Shown: piece by piece, positions 47,641 through 58,448 of the stretch | Position numbering within the stretch: position 1 is the first letter of the stretch | Layout of the letters: the number at the start of each line of letters is the position of its first letter | DNA from: Clytia hemisphaerica | Taxonomy: Eukaryota > Cnidaria > Hydrozoa > Leptothecata > Clytiidae | Direction: 5' to 3' | DNA length: 64,000 bases | Assembly (NCBI GenBank): GCA_902728285.1 | Contig: CACVBU010000053.1 | Span: forward strand, 1,483,000 to 1,546,999 | Notes under the pieces: model-generated | The model's database searches: none | What the model was told of the DNA's origin: nothing | What the model saw: the letters and a program-made list of their open reading frames with translations, nothing else | Translations under genes and position numbers: made by a program

Positions 47641-48237
47641 GCTATGACTACTTTTTTCCTCGGTACATGTTGTCTTTTATAAGGAACTTTAATTTGGCCC
47701 CGAGCCTAAGTTCCTTATTTTTCCAGAGAATTTCAGCCTCAAAGTTCCTTATTTATTTAGCTGCTATGATTGGATTTGCCGAGTATGTAACTTAGGTATA
47801 AGTATAACAATGGACTACAGTACAGAAATAGACATTATTGAATGTTGTTTCGTCAATATTTTGTCATTTTCTTTTCTTTGTAAATGTGAGCGAGTTCAAG
47901 TTTAACTCTTTGTTTCTCATCTTATTTTCTTATTCTCAGCCTGAGCAGTTCCTTAACAATTCCTTATTTTTAGGACCATTTTCAGTCTCAATTTTCTTAT
48001 AAAAAAACGTGTAGAGGTTCTGTCATTTGATAATATTAAAAGACTGAAAGTTTCATAAGCCCTGGTCGATTTTTCGAATGATAAACGTGTCTGAGTTGTA
48101 TAAAACAAATACACCACGGGTTAAAACAGGGTTAGTTAAAAGGACTTTTGGTAGAGCATGATAGAAAATCAAAACTCTTTTTGACACGTTATATAAATTG
48201 TTAACTTTAGTATTTCAAAAAATAAATTTTTTTGTAA

Positions 48238-48252
48238 ATTCTATTCTATTCT
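48238..48252. repeat. (ATTCT)3 downstream of transporter 1
   Basis: Three ATTCT units; the same site has five in unit 2 and seven in unit 3. Confidence 0.8.
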
Positions 48253-48318
48253 AATTATAGTAACAGTCAGTGTAGTACAATAACAGTCCGAAATTTCTGG
48301 CCAATCAACTTTAAATCT

Positions 48319-49695
48319 TTATTCTTGCTCCAGTTTCTTCTTATAAGTCTCTTCCAAAGGCAAAACACAAATCATCGATAACGCCGTCAAACCAATCAAA
48401 AACCACATTACTCCAAGATAAGATTCATAAATTAAAAATTGAAATAAAAAAGGTATGAACACTTGTGATATTTTACCAACACTGGATATCATCCCAGTGG
48501 CCGAACTGCGTACCACTGTTGGATAAGCCTCCACAGTAAGCAGGTAACCATAAGTGCCAAATATTGTGGCAGTGCTATTAAGGATGAGTAGCGAAGCAAT
48601 ACTTAGCCAGTCTGGTATACAAAATAATTGTAAGATATAACAAATCAGGTTTAATGCGAATCCAACTTGCATGAACAATTTTCGTCCGTATAATCCTAAC
48701 CGGTACATTATCAGGGATCCTGGGACCATACTTAGAGATATAAGGAACGATTGTAAATGTGCTGAGTCAGGTAAAATATCCGTGCAGTTATTTGTTGAGT
48801 TTGTGGCGATTGTAGCTGAAAGATATTGTTTATGATGCACTGGTTTACAAACTGGATTCTGCAATCTGTAGGTTAACAAGAAACTCGAGCCGTAGAAACA
48901 AGTCATCGCTCCAATCCATATGATCAAAAACAAACATGTCGTTATAGGGTATGTCTTTAAGACGTATCTGTAACTAGCTTTATTTTTAGATTCTCTGCAC
49001 TGTAGATCCAGGTTGGACGGTATTTGGACGTCATTTGTACGTGCAAAACGATGTAAAATCTCCATGAGTTTCTTCTCCTTATTTGTGGTTTGTAAATAGC
49101 GGAAAGACTCTGGAACTATCTTCAATAATAGAGCGAAAAATAAACCTGGCGTGCATAGGATGAGCGTCAGTACACGCCAGCCGTACCGATTCAAAACAAG
49201 ATATGAAATCAGGTAAGCGTACATCATGCCAAATATAAAACACAATGCAAGAGCTAGAGAATCCTTAGAGCGATGTTTCACTTTGACATATTCGGCGGTG
49301 AGAGTGGTAGTAATCAGGTAAGTTGCTGTAACACCTATTCCCACGAAAAGTCTTGTTAGACTGAAAAACGTTGCAGATTGACTTGAAGCGTTCAAGAAAG
49401 CAAAATACAACATAAGTAATACTGCGAATACCAAGCTTGCTTTTCGACCACGTTTATCACTCATGTAACCAAAATATAATGCACCAATGTTGAGTCCAAG
49501 GAAATAGGCAGCTCCTGTTAAAGCGGCTTCAAAGTTGGTCAATCCGAATTGGCATTGTATGTAAGGTGCAACATTGGAGATTAACACTTGGTGAGCACCT
49601 GGTACAAACCATTGCAGTGAAAGAGCGATAACGACTTGTATAGTAAATTTATTTGACTTTGAATTTTCTAAAACATCCTCGAAAGTCAAAGCCAT
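48319..49695 (-). CDS. MFS transporter 1, SV2/SVOP/SLC22-like, intronless
   Basis: 458 residues from the start MALTFEDVLENSK; an ATG 39 nt upstream lies only 10 nt from the TATA-like box and is not conserved in the other two copies. Predicted twelve-helix carrier. The MFS loop signature GYMSDKRGRK lies between helices 2 and 3 (77-85), PESFRYL (195-201) corresponds to PESPRW/FL of SLC22/sugar-type carriers, RLGLYGRK (332-339) is its repeat in the second half, and VEAYPTVVRSSATG (388-401) is typical of SV2/SVOP/SLC22. The luminal/extracellular loop (about 280-312) has Cys283 and Cys304 and two N-glycosylation sequons (NST 299, NCT 303). It should move small organic solutes across a membrane; the substrate is not readable. 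Nearly identical to the copies at 53,625 and 58,916. Confidence 0.9.
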   Translation of the reverse strand: MALTFEDVLENSKSNKFTIQVVIALSLQWFVPGAHQVLISNVAPYIQCQFGLTNFEAALTGAAYFLGLNIGALYFGYMSDKRGRKASLVFAVLLMLYFAFLNASSQSATFFSLTRLFVGIGVTATYLITTTLTAEYVKVKHRSKDSLALALCFIFGMMYAYLISYLVLNRYGWRVLTLILCTPGLFFALLLKIVPESFRYLQTTNKEKKLMEILHRFARTNDVQIPSNLDLQCRESKNKASYRYVLKTYPITTCLFLIIWIGAMTCFYGSSFLLTYRLQNPVCKPVHHKQYLSATIATNSTNNCTDILPDSAHLQSFLISLSMVPGSLIMYRLGLYGRKLFMQVGFALNLICYILQLFCIPDWLSIASLLILNSTATIFGTYGYLLTVEAYPTVVRSSATGMISSVGKISQVFIPFLFQFLIYESYLGVMWFLIGLTALSMICVLPLEETYKKKLEQE

Positions 49696-49743
49696 TTTCT
49701 TTCTGTTTGAAAACCACCACGTTCTCCTCAACACATCACTCTC

Positions 49744-49753
49744 TTATTATAAA
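49744..49753 (-). promoter_or_regulatory. TATA-like box of transporter 1
   Basis: TTTATAATAA on the minus strand, 49 nt upstream of the ATG, conserved in all three units (also 55049-55058 and 60339-60348). In units 1 and 2 the LINE 3' end starts about 50 bp further upstream. Confidence 0.5.
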
Positions 49754-49800
49754 TGCAGTTTGTCATGCATGATCTATTTCATCTATGATATTAAATTAAA

Positions 49801-51178
49801 TTTTTTTGATTTATAGAAGTGTATTTCTCAGGTCTATTGACCTCTATGAAACAATCTTACATCTTTACAATTTATAGATCTTATCATATCATATAAACTA
49901 ATCTTATCATTCCATTCGTTTGTCAATTCTAGTTTGAATTTCCCTACGGACGGTGCATTTAGAACATTGGTTGCCAAACCGTTCCAAGTATCAATGCTCC
50001 TATAGTAAAGTGAATTCGTTTGGTATCCTCTAATGTCGTCTTCAGCGAAATTCCTCTTTAATTCGAGATTGTGCTTACGGTGAGGTCGATTTCAAAGAAC
50101 GAGTTTCTGACATTGGGAAGATTTATCGTAGACATTAAGATGTTTATATACTTCCACCATGTCCCCGATTTTACGCCGGATCTTGAGGCTGGGTAGGTTC
50201 ATGACTCGTAAACGTTCTTCATATGAATGGTTTCTATAACCACCGACAAGTCTTGTGGCCCTACGTTGGACACTTTCAATTACATCAGAGTGTTTGATCA
50301 GCCGTGGAGACCAAACAGCTCGCGCGTACTCAAGGTGAGGTCTCACAAATGCAATGAAAAGTGTGCGGAGCATCTCGGGAGAAAGGAAGTCGAAGCTTCT
50401 GTTAATCAATCCAACGATCAAGTTAGCCTTCTTGATCTTGGTGTAGATGTGTTCTTCGAAATTCAATTCACTATCAATAATCACTCCAAGATCCTTCTCT
50501 TGATCAACATGTTCTAGGACAGAGCCAGCGATCTCATAAGGATGTGCATCTTGAATGTTCCAGAATTTCCCTAGTGTCAACACGTGGCACTTGTCAGGAT
50601 GGAATTTCAACAACCAGTCACCAGACCACTTTTCCATTGCCTCGATATCGTGCTGAAGTCTAATTGCATCTTCAGCGTTATTTATTTCTTCAACAAGCTT
50701 TGTGTCATCGGCAAAGAGGAAAATTTCTGAGTTGGTAACTTCAGCTAGATCATTGATGTAAATAACGAAAAGGAGTGGACTTAAGACACTTCCTTGTGGT
50801 ACACCACTTGGCACCTGGCATTTCTTAGATAACTTTCCATTGACCTTCATATATTGGTAACGATCGGACAAAAATTCTTTCATCCAACCAAGTACCCTTC
50901 CTCTGATACCATACGCCTCGAGTTTTCTAAGTAATCTGCGATGTGGAACGGTGTCAAATGCCTTTGCGAAGTCGAAATAGATTACGTCAACAACCTTATC
51001 ATTGGATATCGAGTCCGCTCATTTGTCTAAGTAGTGAAGTAGTTGTGTCACTGTCGATCGCTTACCCATGAACCCATGTTGTTTTGTTGATAGCAATTTC
51101 TCATTCGTGAGGTGTTCCATTATTTGTTTCTTTAGGATTCTTTCCATTACTCTACACGCAACTGATGTTAAACTGATA
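49801..51178 (-). mobile_element. 5'-truncated non-LTR retrotransposon (CR1/jockey-like) fragment 1
   Basis: Minus-strand reverse transcriptase from RT block 1 (AISLTSVACRVMERIL) through AKAFDTVPH, SGVPQGSVLSPLLF and FADDTKL, then the usual C-terminal region. The frame is broken by TGA at 51,019-51,021 (TGT in copy 2) and by TGA at 50,092-50,094 (CGA in copy 2). No endonuclease or ORF1 remains. The 3' end is an A-run next to the transporter promoter. Inactive. Confidence 0.9.
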
Positions 51179-52225
51179 GCATATTTACCCCATTGAAATA
51201 ATTAATCATCTCGTGATCTCTCTTCAAAACTCCAAACTTTTATAGCAAACCATACAATTTTTGGATACTACCTTCATCTTCTAAAATTTTTGGAATAATT
51301 TTTTCTCAAATATTATAGTGCTCTGAATGATCTTTTCAAAGATAGACATTTTTTTGAATTTGAAGCATTGGCTTAAAAAATGGCAAGAAAAACAAACATT
51401 AGTGCACACTTAAAAGAGAATACACTTTAAGCAGCAAGGGCCATCCAGTTGTGTGTTTATTTTTTTCTGAGAAATGTTCCCAGTTAAAAGCTGACGTCAT
51501 TGGGAAACACCCAAAACGTCAACTTTTAGCCTTAAAAAGGCTATTTCTCAGCATCAGGTGGTCGAAACAAATGACCTAATTTTTTGACATTTTTTTCTTT
51601 ATAAGAACATCCAAAATTTTTGAAGCCTTAGGATGTTCTTAACTTTTTGAGCTTTAATCTTAACATGTTCTTATTTTCACCATTTTGTGAGAATTTTTGT
51701 CCATTTTCTTAAGAAATTGGCCATTTTAGAGTCTTTAAAGCCTTAAAATGTTCTTAACTATGTTCTAACTGATATAGTTTTATCTATGAGACAGTTGGTA
51801 GCTTTAAAGATTTGATTTTCAGACTTCAAGAGAGGCAAATTCATATTCAAGATTTGCTCTGATCGAATTTCCGAATTTTCGACTCTGGTCTGTTTCAGTG
51901 GTTTCAAGTTGGTAAAGAAGAGCTGTTTCCAAAAAAACAAACTGAATACGCTCTTTTCTTAAAAAACTCATAGCTGGAAAAATTAAATAGCTATGACACC
52001 TTTTTTCCTCGGTACATGTTGTCTTCTATAAGGAACTTTAATTTGGCCCCAAGCCTGAGTTTTTTTCCAGAGAATTTCAGCCTCAAAGTTCCTTATTTAT
52101 TTAGCTGCTATGATTGGATTTGCCGAGTATGTAACTTAGGTATAAGTATAACAATGGACTACAGTACAGAAATAGACATTATTGAATGTTGTTTCGTCAA
52201 TATTTTGTCATCTTTTTCTTTAGTT

Positions 52226-52301
52226 TCCAACAGTGGTACGCAGTTCGGCCACTGGTATGATATCTAGTGTTGGTAAAATATCACAAGTGTTCATACCTTT
52301 T
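52226..52301 (+). pseudogene. Antisense 76-bp fragment of transporter coding sequence, unit 2
   Basis: Plus-strand copy of the transporter segment for PTVVRSSATGMISSVGKISQ and the next residues (source in unit 2: 53754-53829, minus), with one visible mismatch. It lies about 1.45 kb downstream of the gene in opposite orientation and abuts the hairpin MITE at 52,304. The 86-codon frame running through it into the MITE is not a gene. Confidence 0.9.
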
Positions 52302-52303
52302 CT

Positions 52304-52507
52304 AGCAAAAAAGTATACTACAACAAGTCTCTTACTCGAACACATAAAGAAATACGGCCACTTAAAGTTCAAAATTCTGTCAGACTCCGTACGGTTTAGG
52401 CAAAATGTGACGTCAATCGTACTCTATCTAACAGAATTTCAAACTTTAGATGGCCGTATTTCTTCGTGCGTTCGAGTAAGAGACTTGTTGTAGTATACTT
52501 TTTTGCT
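52304..52507. mobile_element. Hairpin MITE next to the transporter fragment, unit 2
   Basis: AGCAAAAAAGTATACTACAA...TTGTAGTATACTTTTTTGCT with arms of about 80 bp ('cttactcgaa', 'aagaaatacggcca'). Confidence 0.9.
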
Positions 52508-52904
52508 CAGAATTTCATGCCCTTTCCGATGGTCTCATTCATTTTTTTCAAATTCGACTTAAAAAAACGTCAATTTTTACCCATTTTTTACCCTTACAGT
52601 TTTGTCTGTAAACGTCAGTCTTTTAGTCATAAAAACTTTTGCCGGGCCTAATTCGCGGGCCCCCTCTCAAAAAAGTCTTAAAAACCTTCCTACTTTCGAA
52701 CTAACCACATGCGGTTGCGTCGCATAAAAGATGTTACGGATCCTAAGGATTGGTCCCCTACTATTAGGCTTTTGTAAATGTGAGCAAGTTCAAGCTTAAC
52801 TCTCTGTTTCTCATCTTATTTACTTATTCTCAGTGTAAGCAGTTCCTTAACAATTCCTTATTTTCAGTGTCCCTTATAAAAAAAGGTGTAGAGGTTATAT
52901 CATT

Positions 52905-53167
52905 CAGTGCCGTAGCAACTGGGGGGGGGGTGGCAAGGGGGGCTATGCTGCCCCAATAATTTTTTCAAAAATGGTTATTTTGTAAAATGCAAGTTTTTCT
53001 TTTTTAATTTGTCATAATTGTCTTTATGTGCATGTTTTGAGTGTATTTTTAAGCAATCTAGAGCTCAAATTTTTTAAATCCCCCCCCTCGGGCCAAACCA
53101 TGGTTGGCCCTGGCGGTGTCACTAAACTTCAGCTCCCCCTAATATGAAAATGTTTCCTACGGCACTG
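52905..53167. mobile_element. hAT-like MITE of the CAGTGCCGTAG family, unit 2
   Basis: CAGTGCCGTAGCAACTGGGG...CTACGGCACTG; TCATT lies on both sides. Unit 1 has the uninterrupted site ('ggttctgtcatttgataa', about 48,017-48,034). Confidence 0.85.
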
Positions 53168-53540
53168 GTCATTTGATAATATTAAAAGACTGAAAGTTTC
53201 ATAAGCCCAGATTTTCCGAAGGAGAATTGTGCCTCAGTTGTATGGGACAAGCTGGAGTTTTTACAAGCTCTTATGTGATTTGGTTGGTCGTTAAGATGTA
53301 ATAAAAATAATCTCGTTCTTTTTCTAAAGAACGCGTCATCTCTATCACTTCAAATAACCAATTATTGAAGTATCTTATAAAAATTCCAGCTCATCCCGGG
53401 AAGTTGTATAGAACAAATACACAACGGGTTAAAGCAGGGTTGGTTAAAAGGAATTTTGGTAGAGCATGATAGAAAATTAAAACTCTTTTTGACATGTGAT
53501 ATTGTTAACTTTATTATTTCAATTTTTTTTTTTTTTTGAA

Positions 53541-53565
53541 ATTCTATTCTATTCTATTCTATTCT
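53541..53565. repeat. (ATTCT)5 downstream of transporter 2
   Basis: Five ATTCT units at the site that has three in unit 1 and seven in unit 3. Confidence 0.85.
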
Positions 53566-53624
53566 AGCTATAACAGTGAAGTATTGTAACAGTCCGAAGT
53601 TTTTGGCCAGTCAACTTTAAATCT

Positions 53625-55001
53625 TTATTCTTGCTCCAGTTTCTTCTTATAAGTCTCTTCCAAAGGCAAAACACAAATCATCGATAATGCTGTCAAACCA
53701 ATCAAAAACCACATTACTCCAAGATACGATTCATAAATTAAAAATTGAAATAAAAAAGGTATGAACACTTGTGATATTTTACCAACACTAGATATCATCC
53801 CAGTGGCCGAACTGCGTACCACTGTTGGATAAGCCTCCACAGTAAGCAGGTAACCATAAGTGCCAAATATTGTTGCAATGCTATTAACGATGAGAAGCGA
53901 AGCGATACTTAGCCAGTCTGGTATACAAAATAATTGTAAGATATAACAAATCAGGTTTAATGCGAATCCAACTTGCATGAACAATTTTCGTCCGTATAAT
54001 CCTAACCGGTACATTATCAGGGATCCGGGGACCATACTTAGAGATATAAGGAACGATTGTAAATGTGCTGAGTCAGGTAAAATATCCGTGCAGTTATTTG
54101 TTGAGTTTGTGGTGATTGTAGCTGAAAGATATTGTTTATGATGCACTGGTTTACAAACTGGATTCTGCAATCTGTAGGTTAACAAGAAACTCGAGCCGTA
54201 GAAACAAGTCATCGCTCCAATCCATATGATAAAAAACGAACATGTTGTTATAGGGTATGTCTTTAAGACGTATCTGTAACTAGCTTTATTTTTAGATTCT
54301 CTGCACTGTAGATCCAGTTTGGACGGTATTTGGACGTCATTTGTACGTGCAAAACGATGTAAAATCTCCATGAGTTTTCTCTCGTTATTTGTGGTTTGTA
54401 AATAGCGGAAAGACTCTGGAACTATCTTCAATAGAAGAGCGATAAATAAACCTGGCGTACATAGGATGAGCGTCAGTACGCGCCAGCCGTACCGATTCAA
54501 AACAAGATATGAAATCAGGTAAGCGTACATCATGCCAAATATAAAACACAATGCAAGAGCTAGAGAATCCTTAGAGCGATGTTTCACTTTGACAAATTCG
54601 GCGGTGAGAGTGGTACTAATCAGGTAAGTTGCTGTAACACCTATTCCCACGAAAAGTCTTGTTAGACTGAAAAACGTTGCAGATTGACTTGAAGCGTTCA
54701 AGAAAGCAAAATACAACATAAGTAATACTGCGAATACCAAGCTTGCTTTTCGACCACGTTTATCACTCATGTAACCAAAATATAATGCACCAATGTTGAG
54801 TCCAAGGAAATAGGCAGCTCCTGTTAAAGCGGCTTCAAAGTTGGTCAATCCGAATTGGCATTGTATGTAAGGTGCAACATTGGAGATTAACACTTGGTGA
54901 GCACCTGGTACAAACCATTGCAGTGAAAGAGCGATAACGATTTGTATAGTAAATTTATTTGACTTTGAATTCTCTAAAATATCCTCGAAAGTCAAAGCCA
55001 T
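53625..55001 (-). CDS. MFS transporter 2, intronless tandem paralogue
   Basis: 458 residues from MALTFEDILENSK, same length and motifs as transporter 1 (GYMSDKRGRK, PESFRYL, VEAYPTVVRSS, loop Cys283/Cys304). I see only scattered conservative differences, for example ILEN/VLEN, STTLTAEFV/TTTLTAEYV, SKLD/SNLD and ITTNST/IATNST. The frame is intact, so probably functional. TATA-like box at 55049-55058. The start matches the ATG shared by all three copies. The LINE 3' end lies about 105 bp upstream of the ATG, as in unit 1, transcribed in the same direction. Confidence 0.9.
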   Translation of the reverse strand: MALTFEDILENSKSNKFTIQIVIALSLQWFVPGAHQVLISNVAPYIQCQFGLTNFEAALTGAAYFLGLNIGALYFGYMSDKRGRKASLVFAVLLMLYFAFLNASSQSATFFSLTRLFVGIGVTATYLISTTLTAEFVKVKHRSKDSLALALCFIFGMMYAYLISYLVLNRYGWRVLTLILCTPGLFIALLLKIVPESFRYLQTTNNERKLMEILHRFARTNDVQIPSKLDLQCRESKNKASYRYVLKTYPITTCSFFIIWIGAMTCFYGSSFLLTYRLQNPVCKPVHHKQYLSATITTNSTNNCTDILPDSAHLQSFLISLSMVPGSLIMYRLGLYGRKLFMQVGFALNLICYILQLFCIPDWLSIASLLIVNSIATIFGTYGYLLTVEAYPTVVRSSATGMISSVGKISQVFIPFLFQFLIYESYLGVMWFLIGLTALSMICVLPLEETYKKKLEQE

Positions 55002-55105
55002 TTTTTTCTGTTTGAAAACCATCACGTTCTCCTCAACACATCTCTCTCTTATTATAAATGCAGTTTGTCATGTATGATCTATTTCATCTATGATATCAAA
55101 TTAAA

Positions 55106-56453
55106 TTTTTTTAATTTATAGAAGTGTATTTCTCAGGTCTATTGACCTCTATGAAACAATCTTACATCTTTACAATTTATAGATCTTATCATATAAACTA
55201 ATCTTATTATTCCATTGGTTTGTCAATTCTAGTTTGAATTTCCCTACGGACGGTGCATTTAGAACATTGGTTGCCAAACCGTTCCAAGTATCAATGCTCC
55301 TATAGTAAAGTGAATTCGTTTGGTATCCTCTAATGCCGTCTTCAGCGAAATTCCTCTTTAATTCGAGATTGTGCTTACGGTGAGGTCGATTTCGAAGAAC
55401 GAGTTTCTGACATTGGGAAGATTTATCGTAGACATTAAGATGTTTATATACTTCCACCATGTCCCCGATTTTACGCCGGATCTTGAGGCTGGGTAGGTTC
55501 ATGACTTGTAAACGTTCTTCATATGAATGGTTTCTATAACCACCGACAAGTCTTGTGGCCCTACGTTGGACACTTTCAATTGCATCAGAGTGTTTGATCA
55601 GCCGTGGAGACCAAACAGCTCGCACGTACTCAAAGTGAGGTCTCACAAATGCAATGAAAAGTGTGCGGAGCATCTCGGGAGAAAGGAAGTCGAAGCTTCT
55701 GTTAATCAATCCAACGATCGAGTTAGCCTTCTTGATCTTGGTGTAGATGTGTTCTTCGAAATTCAATTCACTATCAATAATCACTCCAAGATCCCTCTCT
55801 TGGTCAACATGTTCTAGGACAGAGCCAGCGATCTCATAAGGATGTGCATGTTGAATGTTCCAGAATTTCCCTAGTGTCAACACGTGAGGATGGAATTTCA
55901 ACAACCAGTCACCAGACCACTTTTGCATTGCCTCGATATCGTGCTGAAGTCTAATTGCATCTTCAGCGTTATTTATTTCTTCAACAAGCTTTGTGTCATC
56001 GGCAAAGAGGAACATTTCTGAGTTGGTAACTTCAGCTAGATCATTGATGTAAATAACGAAAAGGAGTGGACTTAAGACACTTCCTTGTGGTACACCACTT
56101 TGCACCTGGCATTTCTTAGATAACTTTCCATTGACCTTCACATATTGGTAACGATCGGACAAAAATTCTTTCATCCAACCAAGTACCCTTCCTCTGATAC
56201 CATACGCTTCGAGTTTTCTAAGTAATCTGCGATGTGGAACGGTGTCAAATGCCTTTGCGAAGTCAAAATAGATTACGTCAACAACCTTATCATTGGATAT
56301 CGAGTCCGCACATTTGTCTAAGTAGTGAAGTAGTTGTGTCACATGAACCCATGTTGTTTTGTTGATAGCAATTTCTCATTCGTGAGGTGTTCCATTATTT
56401 GTTTCTTTAGGATTCTTTCCATTACTCTACACGCAACTGATGTTAAACTGATA
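55106..56453 (-). mobile_element. 5'-truncated non-LTR retrotransposon fragment 2
   Basis: Same truncation point and 3' end as fragment 1. A 390-residue RT frame is open from 56,342 to 55,170 and includes AKAFDTVPH, SGVPQGSVLSPLLF and the catalytic FADD, but it has lost 9 bp (three residues before HVLTLG) and 16 bp near 56,342. No endonuclease; inactive as an element. Confidence 0.9.
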
Positions 56454-57492
56454 GCATATTTACCACCTTGAAATAAATAATTATCTCGTGATCTCTCTTC
56501 TAAACTCCAAACTTTTATAGCAAACCATACAATTTTTGGATACTACCTTCATCTTTTAAAATTTTTGGAATAATTCTTTCTCAAATATTATAGTGCTCTG
56601 AATGAGCTTTTCAAAGGTAGACATTTTTTTGAATTTGAAGCATTGGCTTAAAAAATGGCAAGAAAAACAAACATTAGTGCACACTTAAAAGAGAATGAAC
56701 TTTAAGCAGCAAGGGCCATCCTGTTGTGTGTTTATTTTTTTCTGAGAAAAGTTCCCAGTAAAAAGCTGACGTCATTGGGAAACGCCCAAAACGTCAACTT
56801 TTAGCCTTAAAAAGGCTATTTCTCAGCATCAGGTGGTCGAAACTTAACAAATGACCTAATTTTTTGACATTTTTTTCTTTATAAGAACATCCAAAATTTT
56901 TGAAGCCTTAGGATGTTCTTAACTTTTTGAGCTTTAATCTTAACATGTTCTTATTTTCACCATTTTGTGAGCATTTTTGTCCATTTTGTTAAGAAATTGG
57001 CCATTTTAGAGTCTATAAAGCCTTAAAATGTTCTTAACTATGTTCTAACTGATATAGTTTTATCTTATAAAAAAACGTGTATATACTTTTGGCAATGAGA
57101 CCGTTGGTAGCTTTAAAGATTTGATTTTCAGACTTCAAGAGAGGCTCTGATCTGTTTCAGTGGTTTCAAGTTGGTAAAGAAGAGCTGTTTCCCAAAAAAC
57201 AAACTGAATACGCTCTTTTCTTAAAAAACTCATAGCTGGAAAAATTAAATAGCTATGACACCTTTTTTCCTCGGTACATGTTGTCTTCTATAAGGAACTT
57301 TAATTTGGCCCCAAGCCTGAGTTCCTTATTTTTCCAGAGAATTTCAGCCTCAAAGTTCCTTATTTATTTAGCTGCTCTGATTGGATTTGCCGAGTATGTA
57401 ACTTAGGTATAAGTATAACAATGGACTACAGTACAGAAATAGACATTATTGAATGTTGTTTCGTCAATATTTTGTCATCTTTTTCTTTAGTT

Positions 57493-57568
57493 TCCAACAG
57501 TGGTACGCAGTTCGGCCACTGGGATAATATCTAGTGTTGGTAAAATATCACAAGTGTTCATACCTTTT
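57493..57568 (+). pseudogene. Antisense 76-bp fragment of transporter coding sequence, unit 3
   Basis: Same as the unit-2 fragment but with a different single mismatch (GATAAT for GATGAT), so each copy has kept near-identity to the gene while changing independently. Abuts the MITE at 57,571. Confidence 0.9.
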
Positions 57569-57570
57569 CT

Positions 57571-57774
57571 AGCAAAAAAGTATACTACAACAAGTCTCTT
57601 ACTCGAACACATAAAGAAATATGGCCACTTAAAGTTCAAGATTCTGTCAGGCTCCGTACGGTTTAGGCAAAATTTGACTTCAATCATACTCTATCTAACA
57701 GAATTTCAAACTTTAGATGGCCGTATTTCTTCGTGCGTTCGAGTAAGAGACTTGTTGTAGTATACTTTTTTGCT
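57571..57774. mobile_element. Hairpin MITE next to the transporter fragment, unit 3
   Basis: Orthologous to 52,304-52,507, with the same AGCAAAAAAGTATAC ends. Confidence 0.9.
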
Positions 57775-58187
57775 CAATGGTCTCATTAATTTTTTTTCAA
57801 ATTCGACTTAAAAAAACGTCAATTTTTACCCATTTTTTACCCTTACAGTTTTGTCTGTAAACGTCAGTCTTTTAGTCATAAAAACTTTTGCCGGGCCTAA
57901 TTCGCGGGCCCCCTCTCAAAAAAGTCTTAAAAACCTTCCTACTTTCGAGCTAACTACATGCTGTTGCGTCGCATAAAAGATGTTACGGATCCTAAGGATT
58001 GGTCCCCTACTATTAGGCTTTTGTAAATGTGAGCAAGTTCAAGCTTAACTCTCTGTTTCTCATCTTATTTACTTATTCTCAGTGTAAGCAGTTCCTTAAC
58101 AATTCCTTATTTTCAGTGTAAGCAGTTCCTTAACAATTCCTTATTTTCAGTGTCCCTTATAAAAAAAGGTGTAGAGGTTATATCATT

Positions 58188-58448
58188 CAGTGCCGTAGCA
58201 ACTGGGGGGGGGGGGCAAGGGGGGCTATGCCCCCCAATAATTTTTTCAAAAATGGTTATTTTGCAAAATGCAAGTTTTTCTTTTTTAATTTGTCATAATT
58301 GTCTTTATGTGCATGTTTTGAGTGTATTTTTAAGCAATCTAGAGCTCAAATATTTTAAATCCCCCCCCTCGGGCCAAACCATGGTTGGCCCTCGCGGTGT
58401 CACTAAACTTCAGCTCCCCCTAATATGAAAATGTTTCCTACGGCACTG
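58188..58448. mobile_element. hAT-like MITE of the CAGTGCCGTAG family, unit 3
   Basis: Same site and ends as 52,905-53,167. Just upstream, a 32-bp 'gtaagcagttccttaacaat' block is doubled in this unit only (about 58,083-58,150). Confidence 0.85.

Larger units (their letters stand above)
45489..51178. repeat. Tandem transporter unit 1 (with LINE)
   Basis: Begins 'agcatatttatcccc', as units 2 and 3 do. Holds intact transporter gene 1, a unit-specific 1.3-kb hAT-like insertion and, at its right end, LINE fragment 1. It lacks the 550-bp block and the CAGTGCCGTAG MITE found in units 2 and 3. Confidence 0.9.
51179..56453. repeat. Tandem transporter unit 2 (with LINE)
   Basis: Starts 'agcatatttacccc' directly after LINE fragment 1 and ends at the 5' end of LINE fragment 2. 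Shares with unit 3, but not unit 1, the antisense transporter fragment, the 204-bp hairpin MITE and the CAGTGCCGTAG MITE. Confidence 0.9.

Noticed and set aside
49696-49734. Upstream in-frame ATG for transporter 1 (13 extra residues)
   Set aside because: Only 10 nt from the TATA-like box and not conserved in units 2 and 3.
50227-50517. Plus-strand frames opposite the LINE (also 55,527-55,817)
   Set aside because: Shadow of the reverse transcriptase on the other strand.
52233-52493. 86-residue frame starting MVRSSATGMISS (and its twin at 57,500)
   Set aside because: Antisense transporter fragment running into a hairpin MITE; no promoter or conserved end, so not treated as a gene.
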